A DNA stretch of 23,207 nt from RGIG7111 sp036839975. GTDB taxonomy: Bacteria; Bacillota; Clostridia; Peptostreptococcales; Anaerovoracaceae. Both the position numbers and the translations under genes were made by a program. The notes under the pieces were generated by a model, which did no database searches, was not told where the DNA came from, and saw only the letters and a list, made by a program, of their open reading frames with translations. The stretch covers positions 1 to 23,207 of the forward strand of contig DAISVU010000020.1 of NCBI GenBank assembly GCA_036839975.1. The letters are read 5' to 3'. Below, piece by piece: positions 6,412 to 15,150 of the stretch (the stretch's first letter is position 1; every line of letters starts with the position of its first letter).

Positions 6412-7074
6412 TTAAGTTTTACATTGGCGTAGTTTCGAATTCGCGATATGTATGGACATTGCCTGTGTGCCGGCCTTCATGTCTTTTTCAGTAAAGGCTT
6501 TGAATATTTTACGGTGTTCTTCCAATAGTACCGACAGGTAGTTTTCAGATTGTTGACGTCCTCTGCCCATATATTTTGTGTATGTCTGGTATGTGGAAAG
6601 TGTCCGTGCAAGAAGGCGATTATGTGATGCATTGTAAATTATCTGATGGAATTTACTATTGATATTATCCATCTTTAATATGTCGTTTTTTATGGTATAA
6701 AATTCCATGAATTCAAATATCTCTTCGAGTGCATGAAGCTCTTCATCGGTAATCCGTTCTATAGCCCATTTTACGGCCTGTATCTCACACGATTTGCGTA
6801 AGTCGAACATATCCTTGAAGTCCTGTTCGCTAAAACCGACTGCGAAAGCGCCGCGATTGGGAATATTTTCGACGAGTCCGTGTGTCTCAAGCTGTCGCAA
6901 GGCTTCACGCACCGGAGTGCGGCTCACGTCATACTCTTTGCATAGGCGCTGTTCAGTGAGCTTTTCGCCTGCTGCAATCTTATTGGTGAGTATGTCTGCC
7001 TGAAGGCGTGCGTAAAGATTGTTTGAGAGCGGCAGCCTGGAGCTTAAATCGTTTGAATACTTATAAAGTGCCAT
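6412..7074 (-). CDS. GntR-family regulator, FCD (FadR) subfamily
   Basis: This is a transcription factor of 220 residues. A winged helix-turn-helix (about 16-82) carries the GntR signature AGEKLTEQRLCKEYDVSRTPVREALRQLE. An all-helical FCD ligand domain follows (about 88-215), with FHQII, EEHRKIF and HIANSK supplying the His positions of the usual metal or ligand site. The acidic residue normally four positions before the first His (DxxFH) is Asn here (NSKFH), so metal binding may differ. GGGAG lies about nine bases before the ATG. It lies 78 bases downstream of icd on the same strand, so it probably belongs to the acn-icd transcription unit and may control it. The effector is unknown; citrate or a related acid is a guess from context. 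Confidence 0.9.
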   Translation of the reverse strand: MALYKYSNDLSSRLPLSNNLYARLQADILTNKIAAGEKLTEQRLCKEYDVSRTPVREALRQLETHGLVENIPNRGAFAVGFSEQDFKDMFDLRKSCEIQAVKWAIERITDEELHALEEIFEFMEFYTIKNDILKMDNINSKFHQIIYNASHNRLLARTLSTYQTYTKYMGRGRQQSENYLSVLLEEHRKIFKAFTEKDMKAGTQAMSIHIANSKLRQCKT

Positions 7075-7152
7075 TTTGAAGTTCTCCCTTTATTTTACTA
7101 TCTTGATATTATCTATGTATGTTGTCATTGATTTTATTATAAAGGCTTGAAA

Positions 7153-8310
7153 TTATGGCAATTTCACTGATTTTGCAGCTGACTTGATTTTTTCGATAAC
7201 TGTCTTTGTGAAATCATCCGCAATGTTGCCATCTTTATTGGAAGTCATGTTAAGTACTTCAAGGGCTGAGTCTATTGCGTCTGAAAGTTTATCTGCCTGC
7301 TCTGTGCAGCCTATATGACGAAGCATCATTTCCGCTGCTTTTGTTATGCTGGACGGATTGGCGTATGCGCCTCGACCATCCGTTATCATCCTCGGAGCAC
7401 TTCCGTGAACAGCTTCAAACATCGCATATTTGCTGCCTATGTTTGCACTGCCTGCTGTACCTACCCCGCCCTGGAGCTGCGCTGCTTCATCGGTTATGAT
7501 ATCTCCATAAAGATTAGGCAGCACAAATACGTTGAATTTACTGTTTGAAGGTTCTTTGATAAGGTTCGCTGCGGTTATGTCAACATAGTAATCATCTACT
7601 TCTATCTCGGGATAATCTTTGGCTACTTCGTAACACAATGACAGAAACTTGCCGTCGGTTTTTTTCATTATGTTTGCTTTGGTGACGATAGTGACCTTCT
7701 GGTTCCCGTTGTTTTTGGCAAATTCAAAAGCAATTTTAGCTATTCGTTTTGTCCCTGCATTTGTAGTTACTTTAAAGTCGATCGCTATGTCGTCAGCAAT
7801 ATCCACGCCCTGACTTCCAAGTGCATATTCTCCTTCTGTATTTTCCCTGTAGAATGTCCAGTTAATATTCTTTTCAGGGATAGATACAGGTCGTACATTG
7901 GCGAAGAGGTCGAGTTCTTTTCTGAGCATGACATTGGCGCTTTCAAGGTTCGGTAGATTATCGCTCTTGCCCGGAGTCATTGTAGGACCCTTTAAGAGCA
8001 CGTTACATTCCTTTATTGCGGCGAGCACATCATCCGGTACAGTTTGAAGCTTGGCGACTCTGTTTTTTATAGTGAGTCCCTTGATATCTCTAAGTTCGAT
8101 TCTTCCTGCATTGATCTTGTCTTCAAGCAGAACTTTAAGAATCTCTTTACATGACTCAGTGATGACAGGACCGATGCCATCTCCGTCTATGATGCCTATT
8201 ACTATTTTATCAATTGTGTTAAAATCGGTAATTTCCGAATCAACGTTCAGTCTTTTTACGCGTTCAAGCTGTTCCGTAACTATATCTTCAAAAGCTTTTA
8301 TGTAGTCCAT
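7153..8310 (-). CDS. icd: Isocitrate dehydrogenase (isocitrate/isopropylmalate family)
   Basis: The enzyme oxidatively decarboxylates isocitrate to 2-oxoglutarate. The product, 385 residues from the ATG at 8310, belongs to the beta-decarboxylating dehydrogenases: GDGIGP near the N-terminus, RKELDLFANVRP, YRENTEGEY, the KANIMKKTDG region with the catalytic Lys, and LYGDIITDEAAQLQGG. The coenzyme loop reads HGSAPRM, with Arg-Met where NAD enzymes often have Asp-Ile and E. coli NADP enzyme Lys-Tyr, so NAD versus NADP use is not settled. A longer in-frame start at 8361 would overlap acn; AAAGGA is placed well for the ATG at 8310. Adjacent aconitase favours isocitrate over homoisocitrate or isopropylmalate as substrate. 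Confidence 0.88.
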   Translation of the reverse strand: MDYIKAFEDIVTEQLERVKRLNVDSEITDFNTIDKIVIGIIDGDGIGPVITESCKEILKVLLEDKINAGRIELRDIKGLTIKNRVAKLQTVPDDVLAAIKECNVLLKGPTMTPGKSDNLPNLESANVMLRKELDLFANVRPVSIPEKNINWTFYRENTEGEYALGSQGVDIADDIAIDFKVTTNAGTKRIAKIAFEFAKNNGNQKVTIVTKANIMKKTDGKFLSLCYEVAKDYPEIEVDDYYVDITAANLIKEPSNSKFNVFVLPNLYGDIITDEAAQLQGGVGTAGSANIGSKYAMFEAVHGSAPRMITDGRGAYANPSSITKAAEMMLRHIGCTEQADKLSDAIDSALEVLNMTSNKDGNIADDFTKTVIEKIKSAAKSVKLP

Positions 8311-8353
8311 TTTCATTTCCTTTCGATCCCGGGGATCACTTTGACAGTTTATG

Positions 8354-10276
8354 CTAATCATCCTTTATCATGTTGATCTTCCCACCCTTTAAAATCATTT
8401 CGACCTCAAGATTGGAGAAATTTGTCTCAGTTTCATATACATCACCTGTATCAATATCTTCAACTTTGACAACGGTATTTTTTATTTGAGAAGGTGCATC
8501 TTTTATTGTCAAACGCGCACCGAGTTTAATTTTATCGTAGTCGTAAGGATCTTTGAACACTAGAGGCATGATTCCGCTGTTTATAAGATTGGATCTATGT
8601 ATTCTTGCAAAGGATTTTGCAAGTACAAATTTAATTCCGAGGTAAAGCGGTGCGAGTGCCGCATGCTCACGACTACTGCCCTGTCCATAATTATCTCCGC
8701 CGATTATAGCGCATTTTTCTGCATTTTTGCATCTTTCTGCAAATTCGCTATCGATCTTTTCGAAGCAGTAGTTTGCAAGATACGGAACATTTGAACGGTA
8801 TGGCAGCAGTCTTGAGTCAGACGGCATTATGTCGTCTGTCGTGATATTATCTCCTGCGCGAAGTGTGACTGTAGCTGTAACTTCTCGAGGCAGTGCCGTG
8901 TTTCTGGGAAACGGTTTGATATTGGGACCCATCTCAACTTCTGTATTGGATTTGTCAGATCCGTTCGGATAAACTATGAAGTTATCGTTTAACGGGAAGA
9001 CGGTATCTTTAATGGCAGGAAGGCTTATGCCGCTTTTGCTTCCGTCAGTAAGTACACCTTTTATTGCTGACAGAGCAGCGGTTTCGGGACTTACCAGATA
9101 GACCTGTGCGTCAAGCGTACCCGATCTTCCTTTGAAGTTTCTGTTGAATGTTCTTAGTGAGACCGCCCCGGACTTGGGTGACTGTCCCATCCCGATGCAG
9201 GGGCCGCATGCGTTTTCAATAATCCTTGCACCCGATGCTATAATATCTGCAAGCGCGCCGTTTTCAGCCATTTTTGTGAGTATTTTACTTGAACCCGGGG
9301 ATATGACAAGGCTTACATCGGGATGTACTTTGTGGCCTTTTAATATTACTGCAACTTTCATTAGGTCTGTATATGATGAATTTGTACATGAGCCGATAGC
9401 TACCTGATTGACTTTTATTTCACCAATATTTGCGACTGTATCCACATTATCAGGGCTGTGCGGTTTGGCAGCCATAGGAACGAGTGCATCGAGATCTACT
9501 GTTAGTTCTTGATCATATATCGCGTTTTCATCAGCAGATAGTGGAATATAGTCCTTTTCTCTTCCTTCGGATTTAAGATATGAAAGAGTATTTTCATCAC
9601 TGGGGAAGATTGAAGTGGTTGCTCCCAGTTCAGCGCCCATATTGGTTATAGTCGCTCTATCTGTCACTGAAAGTGATTTTACGCCTTCTCCGGTGTATTC
9701 AATAATTTTGCCTACGCCGCCCTTTACGGTAAGCTCTTTAAGCACATAGAGTATAATGTCCTTAGCTGATATCCACGGTTTCAGTGCGCCTTTAAGATCT
9801 ATTTTTACGACTTCGGGAACAGTGAGGCTGTATGTACCCTTTGCCATTGCAACTGCAACATCCAGTCCGCCTGAACCTATAGCTATCATGCCGAGACCGC
9901 CGCCAGTAGGCGTATGGCTGTCAGAGCCCAGAAGAGTTTTTCCCGGCTTTCCGTAATTTTCGAGATGCAGCTGATGACAGATCCCGTTTCCGGGTTTTGA
10001 AAATAACACGCCGTGCCGTTGTGCTACGCTTTTTATGAATGCATGGTCATCGGCATTTTCAAAACCGGTCTGAAGAGTATTGTGGTCAATATAAGCGACT
10101 GAAAGTTCGGTTTTGATGGTATCGACATCCATCGCTTCAAGCTGCAGATATACCATTGTGCCGGTCGAGTCCTGAGTCAGGGTCTGATCGACTTTTATGG
10201 TGATTTCATTCCCTGGGGAAAGAGTGCCTTCAATCAGGTGGTTTCCCAAGATCTTATATGCAAGTGTTTTGCTCAT
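8354..10276 (-). CDS. acn: Aconitate hydratase
   Basis: Aconitase interconverts citrate and isocitrate using a 4Fe-4S cluster. The 640-residue protein is the compact form found in Clostridia and archaea rather than the roughly 900-residue AcnA/AcnB forms. Visible marks are GSDSHTPTGGGLGM near residue 117, the cluster cysteines in GSCTNSS and in NACGPCIGMGQSP, and the swivel-domain active-site segment GQGSSREHAAL. AAAAGGAG lies before the ATG at 10276. It is first in a minus-strand unit with icd 43 bases downstream and gntR beyond. No citrate synthase is present in the window, so the full citrate-to-2-oxoglutarate branch depends on a gene elsewhere. Confidence 0.95.
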   Translation of the reverse strand: MSKTLAYKILGNHLIEGTLSPGNEITIKVDQTLTQDSTGTMVYLQLEAMDVDTIKTELSVAYIDHNTLQTGFENADDHAFIKSVAQRHGVLFSKPGNGICHQLHLENYGKPGKTLLGSDSHTPTGGGLGMIAIGSGGLDVAVAMAKGTYSLTVPEVVKIDLKGALKPWISAKDIILYVLKELTVKGGVGKIIEYTGEGVKSLSVTDRATITNMGAELGATTSIFPSDENTLSYLKSEGREKDYIPLSADENAIYDQELTVDLDALVPMAAKPHSPDNVDTVANIGEIKVNQVAIGSCTNSSYTDLMKVAVILKGHKVHPDVSLVISPGSSKILTKMAENGALADIIASGARIIENACGPCIGMGQSPKSGAVSLRTFNRNFKGRSGTLDAQVYLVSPETAALSAIKGVLTDGSKSGISLPAIKDTVFPLNDNFIVYPNGSDKSNTEVEMGPNIKPFPRNTALPREVTATVTLRAGDNITTDDIMPSDSRLLPYRSNVPYLANYCFEKIDSEFAERCKNAEKCAIIGGDNYGQGSSREHAALAPLYLGIKFVLAKSFARIHRSNLINSGIMPLVFKDPYDYDKIKLGARLTIKDAPSQIKNTVVKVEDIDTGDVYETETNFSNLEVEMILKGGKINMIKDD

Positions 10277-10392
10277 AATGCTTCTCCTTTTGAATTATTC
10301 AAATCTTTTTTATAGTAAAAGATAATGCTGTAAGTTATAAGAGCGTTACAAAGCTGCGTATGAAGTTAAATAAGCTTTGCCGTTAAAAAGAT

Positions 10393-10435
10393 GTATCCAA
10401 TAATACAATCTATATATTCGTGTACGATTATACAA
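10393..10435 (-). promoter_or_regulatory. Two imperfect direct repeats at the acn promoter, candidate operators
   Basis: On the minus strand TTGTATAATCGTACAC (10435-10420) and TTGTATTATTGGATAC (10408-10393) agree at 12 of 16 positions and start 27 bases apart. The first overlaps the -10 box and contains a TGTA-N6-TACA dyad; the second falls just after the expected transcript start. Placement suits a repressor such as the GntR protein of the same operon, but that link is inferred. Confidence 0.4.
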
Positions 10436-10455
10436 TTTTACATTTATATGGTCAA
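10427..10455 (-). promoter_or_regulatory. Sigma-A promoter of acn-icd-gntR
   Basis: Reading the minus strand, TTGACC (10455-10450) and TATAAT (10432-10427) are separated by exactly 17 bases. The transcript would start near 10420, giving a leader of about 145 nt. That leader contains a 7-bp stem CAAAGCT/AGCTTTG (10349-10355 with 10373-10379) and a 6-bp triloop stem at 10289-10303 that touches the ribosome binding site. Confidence 0.75.
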
Positions 10456-10519
10456 TCTATACCCGGCAAATATTGAGAAAGGATGTACGTAGAACTGCAG
10501 GCTAGGCTTTGAATCATTT

Positions 10520-11161
10520 TTAGTGATTTGTATACGGGTCTGTTTTTCTTTCAGTGCTGTCTTCAGCTGCTTCTGCTTGGCGGTTGTAAAGCTTCATCGA
10601 ATCAAGTTTGCTACTTTTGACGCCGTGCTTGAATTTTGTTGACTTTCGGATCTTTTTAACATAGATATTTATCAGCATCGTAAATATTATATCGTATGCG
10701 ATGAAGACTGCTATGCCGGCTGCCAGAAGCAGAGGGAAGGGAAGGTCAGGAAGATTGATCTCAGTGAAAAAGAGTTCTTTAAAAAAGAAAAATACTGTCA
10801 TGAATGCAGCAGTAAAGAAAAGTATCTTTAGGGTGATCTGCAGCCATTTGACCTGCGGCTTTTCTGCGAGTGCCTTTATTATACCGTAGACACCGAAGAA
10901 AAAGATAAAAGGAAAGACTGCAAGTTTGTTGGGGATGAGTATAAAGCAAAGTCCGGCTGCGGCAGCATATAATATGATACTTTCTTTGAAGCCGGTTTCC
11001 ATTATCATCAGTCCTATAAAAATAGAACTAAAACCATATAAAATCAGTTCTATTCCGGGTACTACAGAAGCCAGGAATACCGCAATGACGGTAAATGCAA
11101 GATATACGCCGCCCAGCGCTATCGTAAAACTGTTTATGCTTTTTCGTTTTTTTAATGTCAT
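10520..11161 (-). CDS. Integral membrane protein, about six helices, unknown function
   Basis: The 213-residue product has about six hydrophobic segments (roughly 11-33, 37-55, 58-75, 80-98, 106-128 and 140-166), a basic stretch after the last one (KKIRKSTKFKHGVKSSK) and a hydrophilic cytoplasmic tail. I do not recognise a family. GGGAG lies seven bases before the ATG at 11161. It is the last minus-strand gene before the acn promoter and lies 146 bases downstream of the J-domain gene; that gap holds an 8-bp A/T dyad (AAAATATT/AATATTTT) and a TTGACT, so it may have its own promoter. The role is unknown. Confidence 0.7.
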   Translation of the reverse strand: MTLKKRKSINSFTIALGGVYLAFTVIAVFLASVVPGIELILYGFSSIFIGLMIMETGFKESIILYAAAAGLCFILIPNKLAVFPFIFFFGVYGIIKALAEKPQVKWLQITLKILFFTAAFMTVFFFFKELFFTEINLPDLPFPLLLAAGIAVFIAYDIIFTMLINIYVKKIRKSTKFKHGVKSSKLDSMKLYNRQAEAAEDSTERKTDPYTNH

Positions 11162-11307
11162 ATGAATTACTCCCGATTATTGATGTCTGTACGTCATGAG
11201 CTTTTGCATATTTATACAAAAGCATGTGATAGTCAATATTGAGGCAGTGGCCTGCATAAAATATTTGAATATTTTGTATGGATAACTGTATGCAATATGT
11301 AAAAAAA

Positions 11308-11898
11308 TTAATATCCGCCGCACATATTGCAGCAACAGTCTGCACATAGTGCGCACTGGCATGCTTGACACATTGCAGCTTCGTTGGGAGAGTAGCCTCG
11401 ACCGTATGCCTGGTTCCTATACATCATGCCTGCACTCATGAGATTATCGAGAGCTTGTCTGTATTCGGGATTTGAAGGTTCTATGGAAACAGCCTGTTGT
11501 ATTTTTCCCATCGCATCGTCATACCATCCGCGTCTATAGGAAATCATACCTGAAAGAAAGAGCCATTCAGCGGTATGCTTGTTTGGAATGTTGTCCAGCA
11601 GATCCTGCGCCTGTTTGAGGTTGCCCATATCTATACTGCGCCTTACTTTCTGATATTCGGGGTCGATGTTTCGGGCGTCTTGTCGATAGCCGGAATTGTC
11701 TCTGCTTCTGTTCCCTTTCATAATCATGTCATATGCTTCGTTTATTTCACGTAGTTTTTCTTCCGCAAGTTCCTCTAGCGGATTGTTTTGATATCTGTCG
11801 GGGTGGTATTTTTTCACAAGTTCTTTGTATGCTGATTTTACTTGTTCATCAGTGGCACCGGGCTCAAGGCCAAGTACTTTATAGGGATCCGTTATCAT
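11308..11898 (-). CDS. J-domain protein with TPR-like helices and a Cys-rich tail
   Basis: J-domain proteins recruit and stimulate Hsp70 (DnaK). This 196-residue protein begins with the J domain (2-60), including HPD at 32-34 and the flanking helices. Residues about 83-155 look like TPR repeats (AEWLFLSGMISYRRGWYDDAMGKIQQA). The last 21 residues contain eight cysteines (MCQACQCALCADCCCNMC), which suggests metal binding or disulfide exchange. It lacks the DnaJ Gly/Phe region and central zinc fingers, so it is a specialised co-chaperone rather than DnaJ. A promoter lies just upstream. The DUF5685 gene next to it is a partner often seen with such proteins in Clostridia. Confidence 0.88.
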   Translation of the reverse strand: MITDPYKVLGLEPGATDEQVKSAYKELVKKYHPDRYQNNPLEELAEEKLREINEAYDMIMKGNRSRDNSGYRQDARNIDPEYQKVRRSIDMGNLKQAQDLLDNIPNKHTAEWLFLSGMISYRRGWYDDAMGKIQQAVSIEPSNPEYRQALDNLMSAGMMYRNQAYGRGYSPNEAAMCQACQCALCADCCCNMCGGY

Positions 11899-11952
11899 TC
11901 AATGCTCCTTGTCTGTTTATCTATTTTTGTTTGCAAATGAAAATTTAATTTA

Positions 11953-11981
11953 TATTATAATATCCGGTCGCTTATATCAAC
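11953..11981 (-). promoter_or_regulatory. Probable promoter of the J-domain gene
   Basis: On the minus strand TTGATA (11981-11976) is followed after 17 bases by TAATAT (11958-11953); a perfect TATAAT (11960-11955) also lies here at a 15-base spacing. The leader then reaches AAGGAG and the ATG at 11898. Confidence 0.5.
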
Positions 11982-12062
11982 CGTTGTTTTTATACAACCT
12001 CTGATTATTTTTTGTTTTTTCAAAGTTTTGCAGATATCTTTGAAATGATTTCAAGTCCCTTG

Positions 12063-12091
12063 AACAGCTTTTTGATTTTCAAAAAGCTGTT
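12063..12091. other. 13-bp perfect hairpin after the DUF5685 gene
   Basis: AACAGCTTTTTGA (12063-12075) and its exact reverse complement (12079-12091) flank a 3-base loop, about 10 bases beyond the DUF5685 stop codon. There is no U-run after it on the minus strand; on the plus strand TTTTTT follows five bases later. It may be an atypical terminator or a 3' end stabilising stem. Confidence 0.6.
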
Positions 12092-12100
12092 ATGTGTTTT

Positions 12101-13003
12101 TTACTTTTCGATGTATTCTTTTGGTTTGTAACGAAGGGAATCATCTTTAAGAAGCAAAGTTTCACTTTGTCGTAAAAGACCCATGAATATTATATTTTCC
12201 AAAATGCCTTTGTTTTTCTTTATATCAAGCAGGTCAAGTGCTTTACCCGTTTCATTCATGTAGATTGAAAGGCTACGTTGACAAGCATTGCGGATTCGTG
12301 CCTTGAAATCTACAGGAGATTCTTCGGCAGTAAGATCGTATCTGAAAAATAAGGGATTGTATGAATTGTTTTCAAGATCTTCCTCAACATCATCATAGGC
12401 ATCGAGAAGATATACCCATTTACCCAGATGATATCCGAGATTAGATAATATCTGTTTGATATCTGAGTTATCAGAGATTTCCTTATAACTCGTAAATATT
12501 TCCTGCATTATGCATGCAAACGGTTCTGCCGCTTCATCGAGATCTGCGCATCTTTTGATTTCAAGCGCACGCAGGGTTCTCAAATGAGCTTCGATATTTT
12601 CGCAGAGAATAATGTTATTAATCCTGAGCCTGTCGTAGATGCGGCCTAAAAGTTTCATTACTGTTTTTGCGAAAAGGCTGTTTTCATCATCGGCATCATC
12701 AGCGAGTTTATGCCATGCGAGTATCAGCATGATGTCTGCCGCATGATCTACAGCGCTGTTTGATATGACCATTTTTTTTCTTATATGATGAATTATGCAG
12801 TGTTCATACGAAGGATCATCTTTATCATCATCTAGAGCTGCCAAAAGAAGTGCTAAAAAAGCAGCATCATAGCTGAGGGATATGCGTGGAAGCTGACCGT
12901 AGCGTCTGGATATGGATTTGCATACGCCACAGTAGTAACCGTTGTAGACCTCATATTCTATTATTTTCAGTTGTGATTTTTCGGGCTTGATATATCCAAG
13001 CAT
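12101..13003 (-). CDS. DUF5685 family protein
   Basis: The 300-residue product matches the DUF5685 pattern as I know it: MLGYIKPEKSQLKI at the start, YNGYYCGVCKS (C25, C28), SLSYDAAFLALLLAAL, DHAADIMLILAWHKLADD (86-103), and LGYHLGKWVYLLDAYDDVEEDL (189-210). The fold is predicted all-helical. The two acidic clusters, near 86-103 and 201-209, recall metal-binding pairs of all-alpha prenyl-type synthases, but that is only a visual analogy. A longer start at 13051 is open, but AGGGGA lies seven bases before the ATG at 13003, which also gives the family's usual N-terminus. It is upstream of, and probably functionally linked to, the J-domain gene. Activity is unknown. Confidence 0.85.
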   Translation of the reverse strand: MLGYIKPEKSQLKIIEYEVYNGYYCGVCKSISRRYGQLPRISLSYDAAFLALLLAALDDDKDDPSYEHCIIHHIRKKMVISNSAVDHAADIMLILAWHKLADDADDENSLFAKTVMKLLGRIYDRLRINNIILCENIEAHLRTLRALEIKRCADLDEAAEPFACIMQEIFTSYKEISDNSDIKQILSNLGYHLGKWVYLLDAYDDVEEDLENNSYNPLFFRYDLTAEESPVDFKARIRNACQRSLSIYMNETGKALDLLDIKKNKGILENIIFMGLLRQSETLLLKDDSLRYKPKEYIEK

Positions 13004-13115
13004 TTTATATTCCCCTGGCACTAAAAGCTTTGACGTCTCTATAAGCTGCATGATGTATAAGCTGTGCTGAACGACAGATCAAAAAGTGGCATCTTGCAAG
13101 AAACCGTATTAAAGG

Positions 13116-14954
13116 TCAATCTCTTAATGTGAAGAACTGTTCATACCAAAGAAGGAATGAGAATATCGTCCATATCTTTGTGACTCTTTCAGGTATGCCT
13201 CTTCGGTGTTCATCTAAAAGAGCAACGATCTTTTCAGTGTTGAACAGTTCTTTTGCGATATCGTTGGTGAAATATCTTTTGACAAGTTTATAATGGCGAT
13301 CCTCTTTGAGCCATAACGGTAGAGGAAGTGGAAACGGCATTTTTATCCTGCTTGCGCTGTCGTTATTTATTTCTCTTCTTGCCGCCTGTCTCATGGCGAG
13401 TTTAGTGTCTTTCGCATTGGCTTTGAATTTGCCCGGAAGGGTCCTTGCCGTATTGAATATTTCAATATCAAGAAGCGGTACTCTTAATTCAAGTGAGTTT
13501 GCCATACTCATTTTGTCAGCTTTTAGCAATATTTCCTGTAGCATCCACATGTTTATGTCCAGGTACTGCATCTTGGATACGGTATCTATATCTTTTACCT
13601 TGTCGTAGAATTGGTTTGTATAATACTGAGGCATGGGCATATTGTATTTCTCTTTCAGGAATGAATCGCGTTCAAATTCAGAAAAGCCTTTCATTATACC
13701 TATGTATCGTTCTTCAATATCCTGTCCGTTCCTGATAACAAAATTTCGACCTTTTATGGCTGGCATATGTCTGGCAATACCGGCCAGTGCTTTTCTTAAT
13801 CTGCGGGGTAGCTTCTGATAAGCGGCGTGTTGATGAGGCATCCTGTATGAGTTGTATCCGCCGTACATTTCATCTGCTCCTTCACCGGAAAGAACTACCT
13901 TCATATCTTCTGCCGCGCGTTGTGATACGAAATAGAGGAGATTTGCACTTGGATTTGCGAGGGGCTCGTCCAGATAATACTGGACTTTTCCCGCAGTATC
14001 AAAATATTCTTCAGGTGTTACCCGACGTTCATAATTTTCTACACCGATTTCGCTTGCAAGCATTCGTGCATGCGGCACTTCACTATAGTCAGGATCTGCA
14101 AAGCCGATTGTGTATGTTTTGACTTTTTGCAGCCTGGAAAGTTCACTTGCAACATAACTTGAGTCAACACCGCTTGAAAGAAAGCAGCCGACTTCCACAT
14201 CTGCGAATTGATGAGCTTTTACGCTGTCTTTTATGGATACCGATATTTCATCCACAAATTTCGAGAACGGTTTATCTTCATCCGGTTTCAGTGTTGGTTC
14301 AAAGTATCTTTTTATGTCCATTACACCATCGTGATATTCAAAGTAGTGACCGGGATTGAGCATGAATACATTGCTGAAGAATGTGTCCGTACCGGGGACA
14401 TATCCGAATGTCAGGTAGTTTGGAAGACATTTTTTGTTCAGCTCTTTTTTAAACTGTGGATGCGGAAGAAATGATTTTATTTCGCTGCCAAAAATAAATA
14501 CATTTTCCATTTGAGCGTAATAATACGGCTTGATTCCGAAATGATCTCTTGCGCCGAATATTTTTTTGTTGTTTTTATCCCATATAGCAAAAGCAAACAT
14601 TCCACGGAGTTTTGGAAGAAGTGCTTCGCCGTATTCTTCATACCCGTGGATTAGAATTTCAGAGTCTGTGTTTGTAGAAAAAATGTGTCCTTTGTTTTTT
14701 AGTTCATCTCTCAGTTTCTGAAAGTTGTATATCTCACCGTTGAAAACGAGTACCAGGGATTCGTCCTCATTGAATATCGGCTGTGTGCCGCCTTCAATGT
14801 CGATGATGCTAAGCCTTGCAAAGCCGAGCGCAACATCTTTATCGAAGTAGCATTCCTGAGAATCGGGTCCTCTGTGATAGATTTCCTTAAGCATGTTGTT
14901 TATGATCTTTTCTTTATTGCTGCAAGTGGATGAAAACCCCACAAATCCGCACAT
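13116..14954 (-). CDS. asnB: Asparagine synthetase, glutamine-hydrolysing
   Basis: AsnB makes asparagine from aspartate, ATP and glutamine-derived ammonia. The 612 residues begin MCGFVGF, with Cys2 the nucleophile of the class II glutaminase domain; RLSIID, NGEIYNF and TDSEILIHGYEEYG complete the glutamine site. The synthetase domain carries the PP-loop SSGVDSS near residue 257 and GEGADEMYGGY, plus SLELRVPLLD. Length and order are normal for the family. GGGAGG lies eight bases before the ATG. It stands between uraA, which has its own terminator, and the DUF5685 gene 112 bases downstream. A weak promoter, TTGAAT-N17-GACAAT on the minus strand, lies near 15033-15063. Confidence 0.96.
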   Translation of the reverse strand: MCGFVGFSSTCSNKEKIINNMLKEIYHRGPDSQECYFDKDVALGFARLSIIDIEGGTQPIFNEDESLVLVFNGEIYNFQKLRDELKNKGHIFSTNTDSEILIHGYEEYGEALLPKLRGMFAFAIWDKNNKKIFGARDHFGIKPYYYAQMENVFIFGSEIKSFLPHPQFKKELNKKCLPNYLTFGYVPGTDTFFSNVFMLNPGHYFEYHDGVMDIKRYFEPTLKPDEDKPFSKFVDEISVSIKDSVKAHQFADVEVGCFLSSGVDSSYVASELSRLQKVKTYTIGFADPDYSEVPHARMLASEIGVENYERRVTPEEYFDTAGKVQYYLDEPLANPSANLLYFVSQRAAEDMKVVLSGEGADEMYGGYNSYRMPHQHAAYQKLPRRLRKALAGIARHMPAIKGRNFVIRNGQDIEERYIGIMKGFSEFERDSFLKEKYNMPMPQYYTNQFYDKVKDIDTVSKMQYLDINMWMLQEILLKADKMSMANSLELRVPLLDIEIFNTARTLPGKFKANAKDTKLAMRQAARREINNDSASRIKMPFPLPLPLWLKEDRHYKLVKRYFTNDIAKELFNTEKIVALLDEHRRGIPERVTKIWTIFSFLLWYEQFFTLRD

Positions 14955-15068
14955 TTATAATCGCCTCCCAATTATGAAAAGTTTGCTTATCGTCAGATTC
15001 TATTGTGTATAGATGAATGAGTATATACAACATATATTGTCGCATAATGCAAATAAAAATTCAATAAC

Positions 15069-15104
15069 AAAAAAACGGACAAATCTATGAGATCTCTTTG
15101 CCGT
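15069..15104 (-). terminator. Rho-independent terminator of uraA
   Basis: On the minus strand ACGGCAAA (15104-15097) pairs with TTTGTCCGT (15083-15075) with one bulged base, followed by a run of seven T. It lies 47 bases beyond the uraA stop and ahead of asnB. Confidence 0.75.
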
Positions 15105-15150
15105 TACCGCTTAATATGATTCATGTATAAATTACTGCAGGGATTATTGA

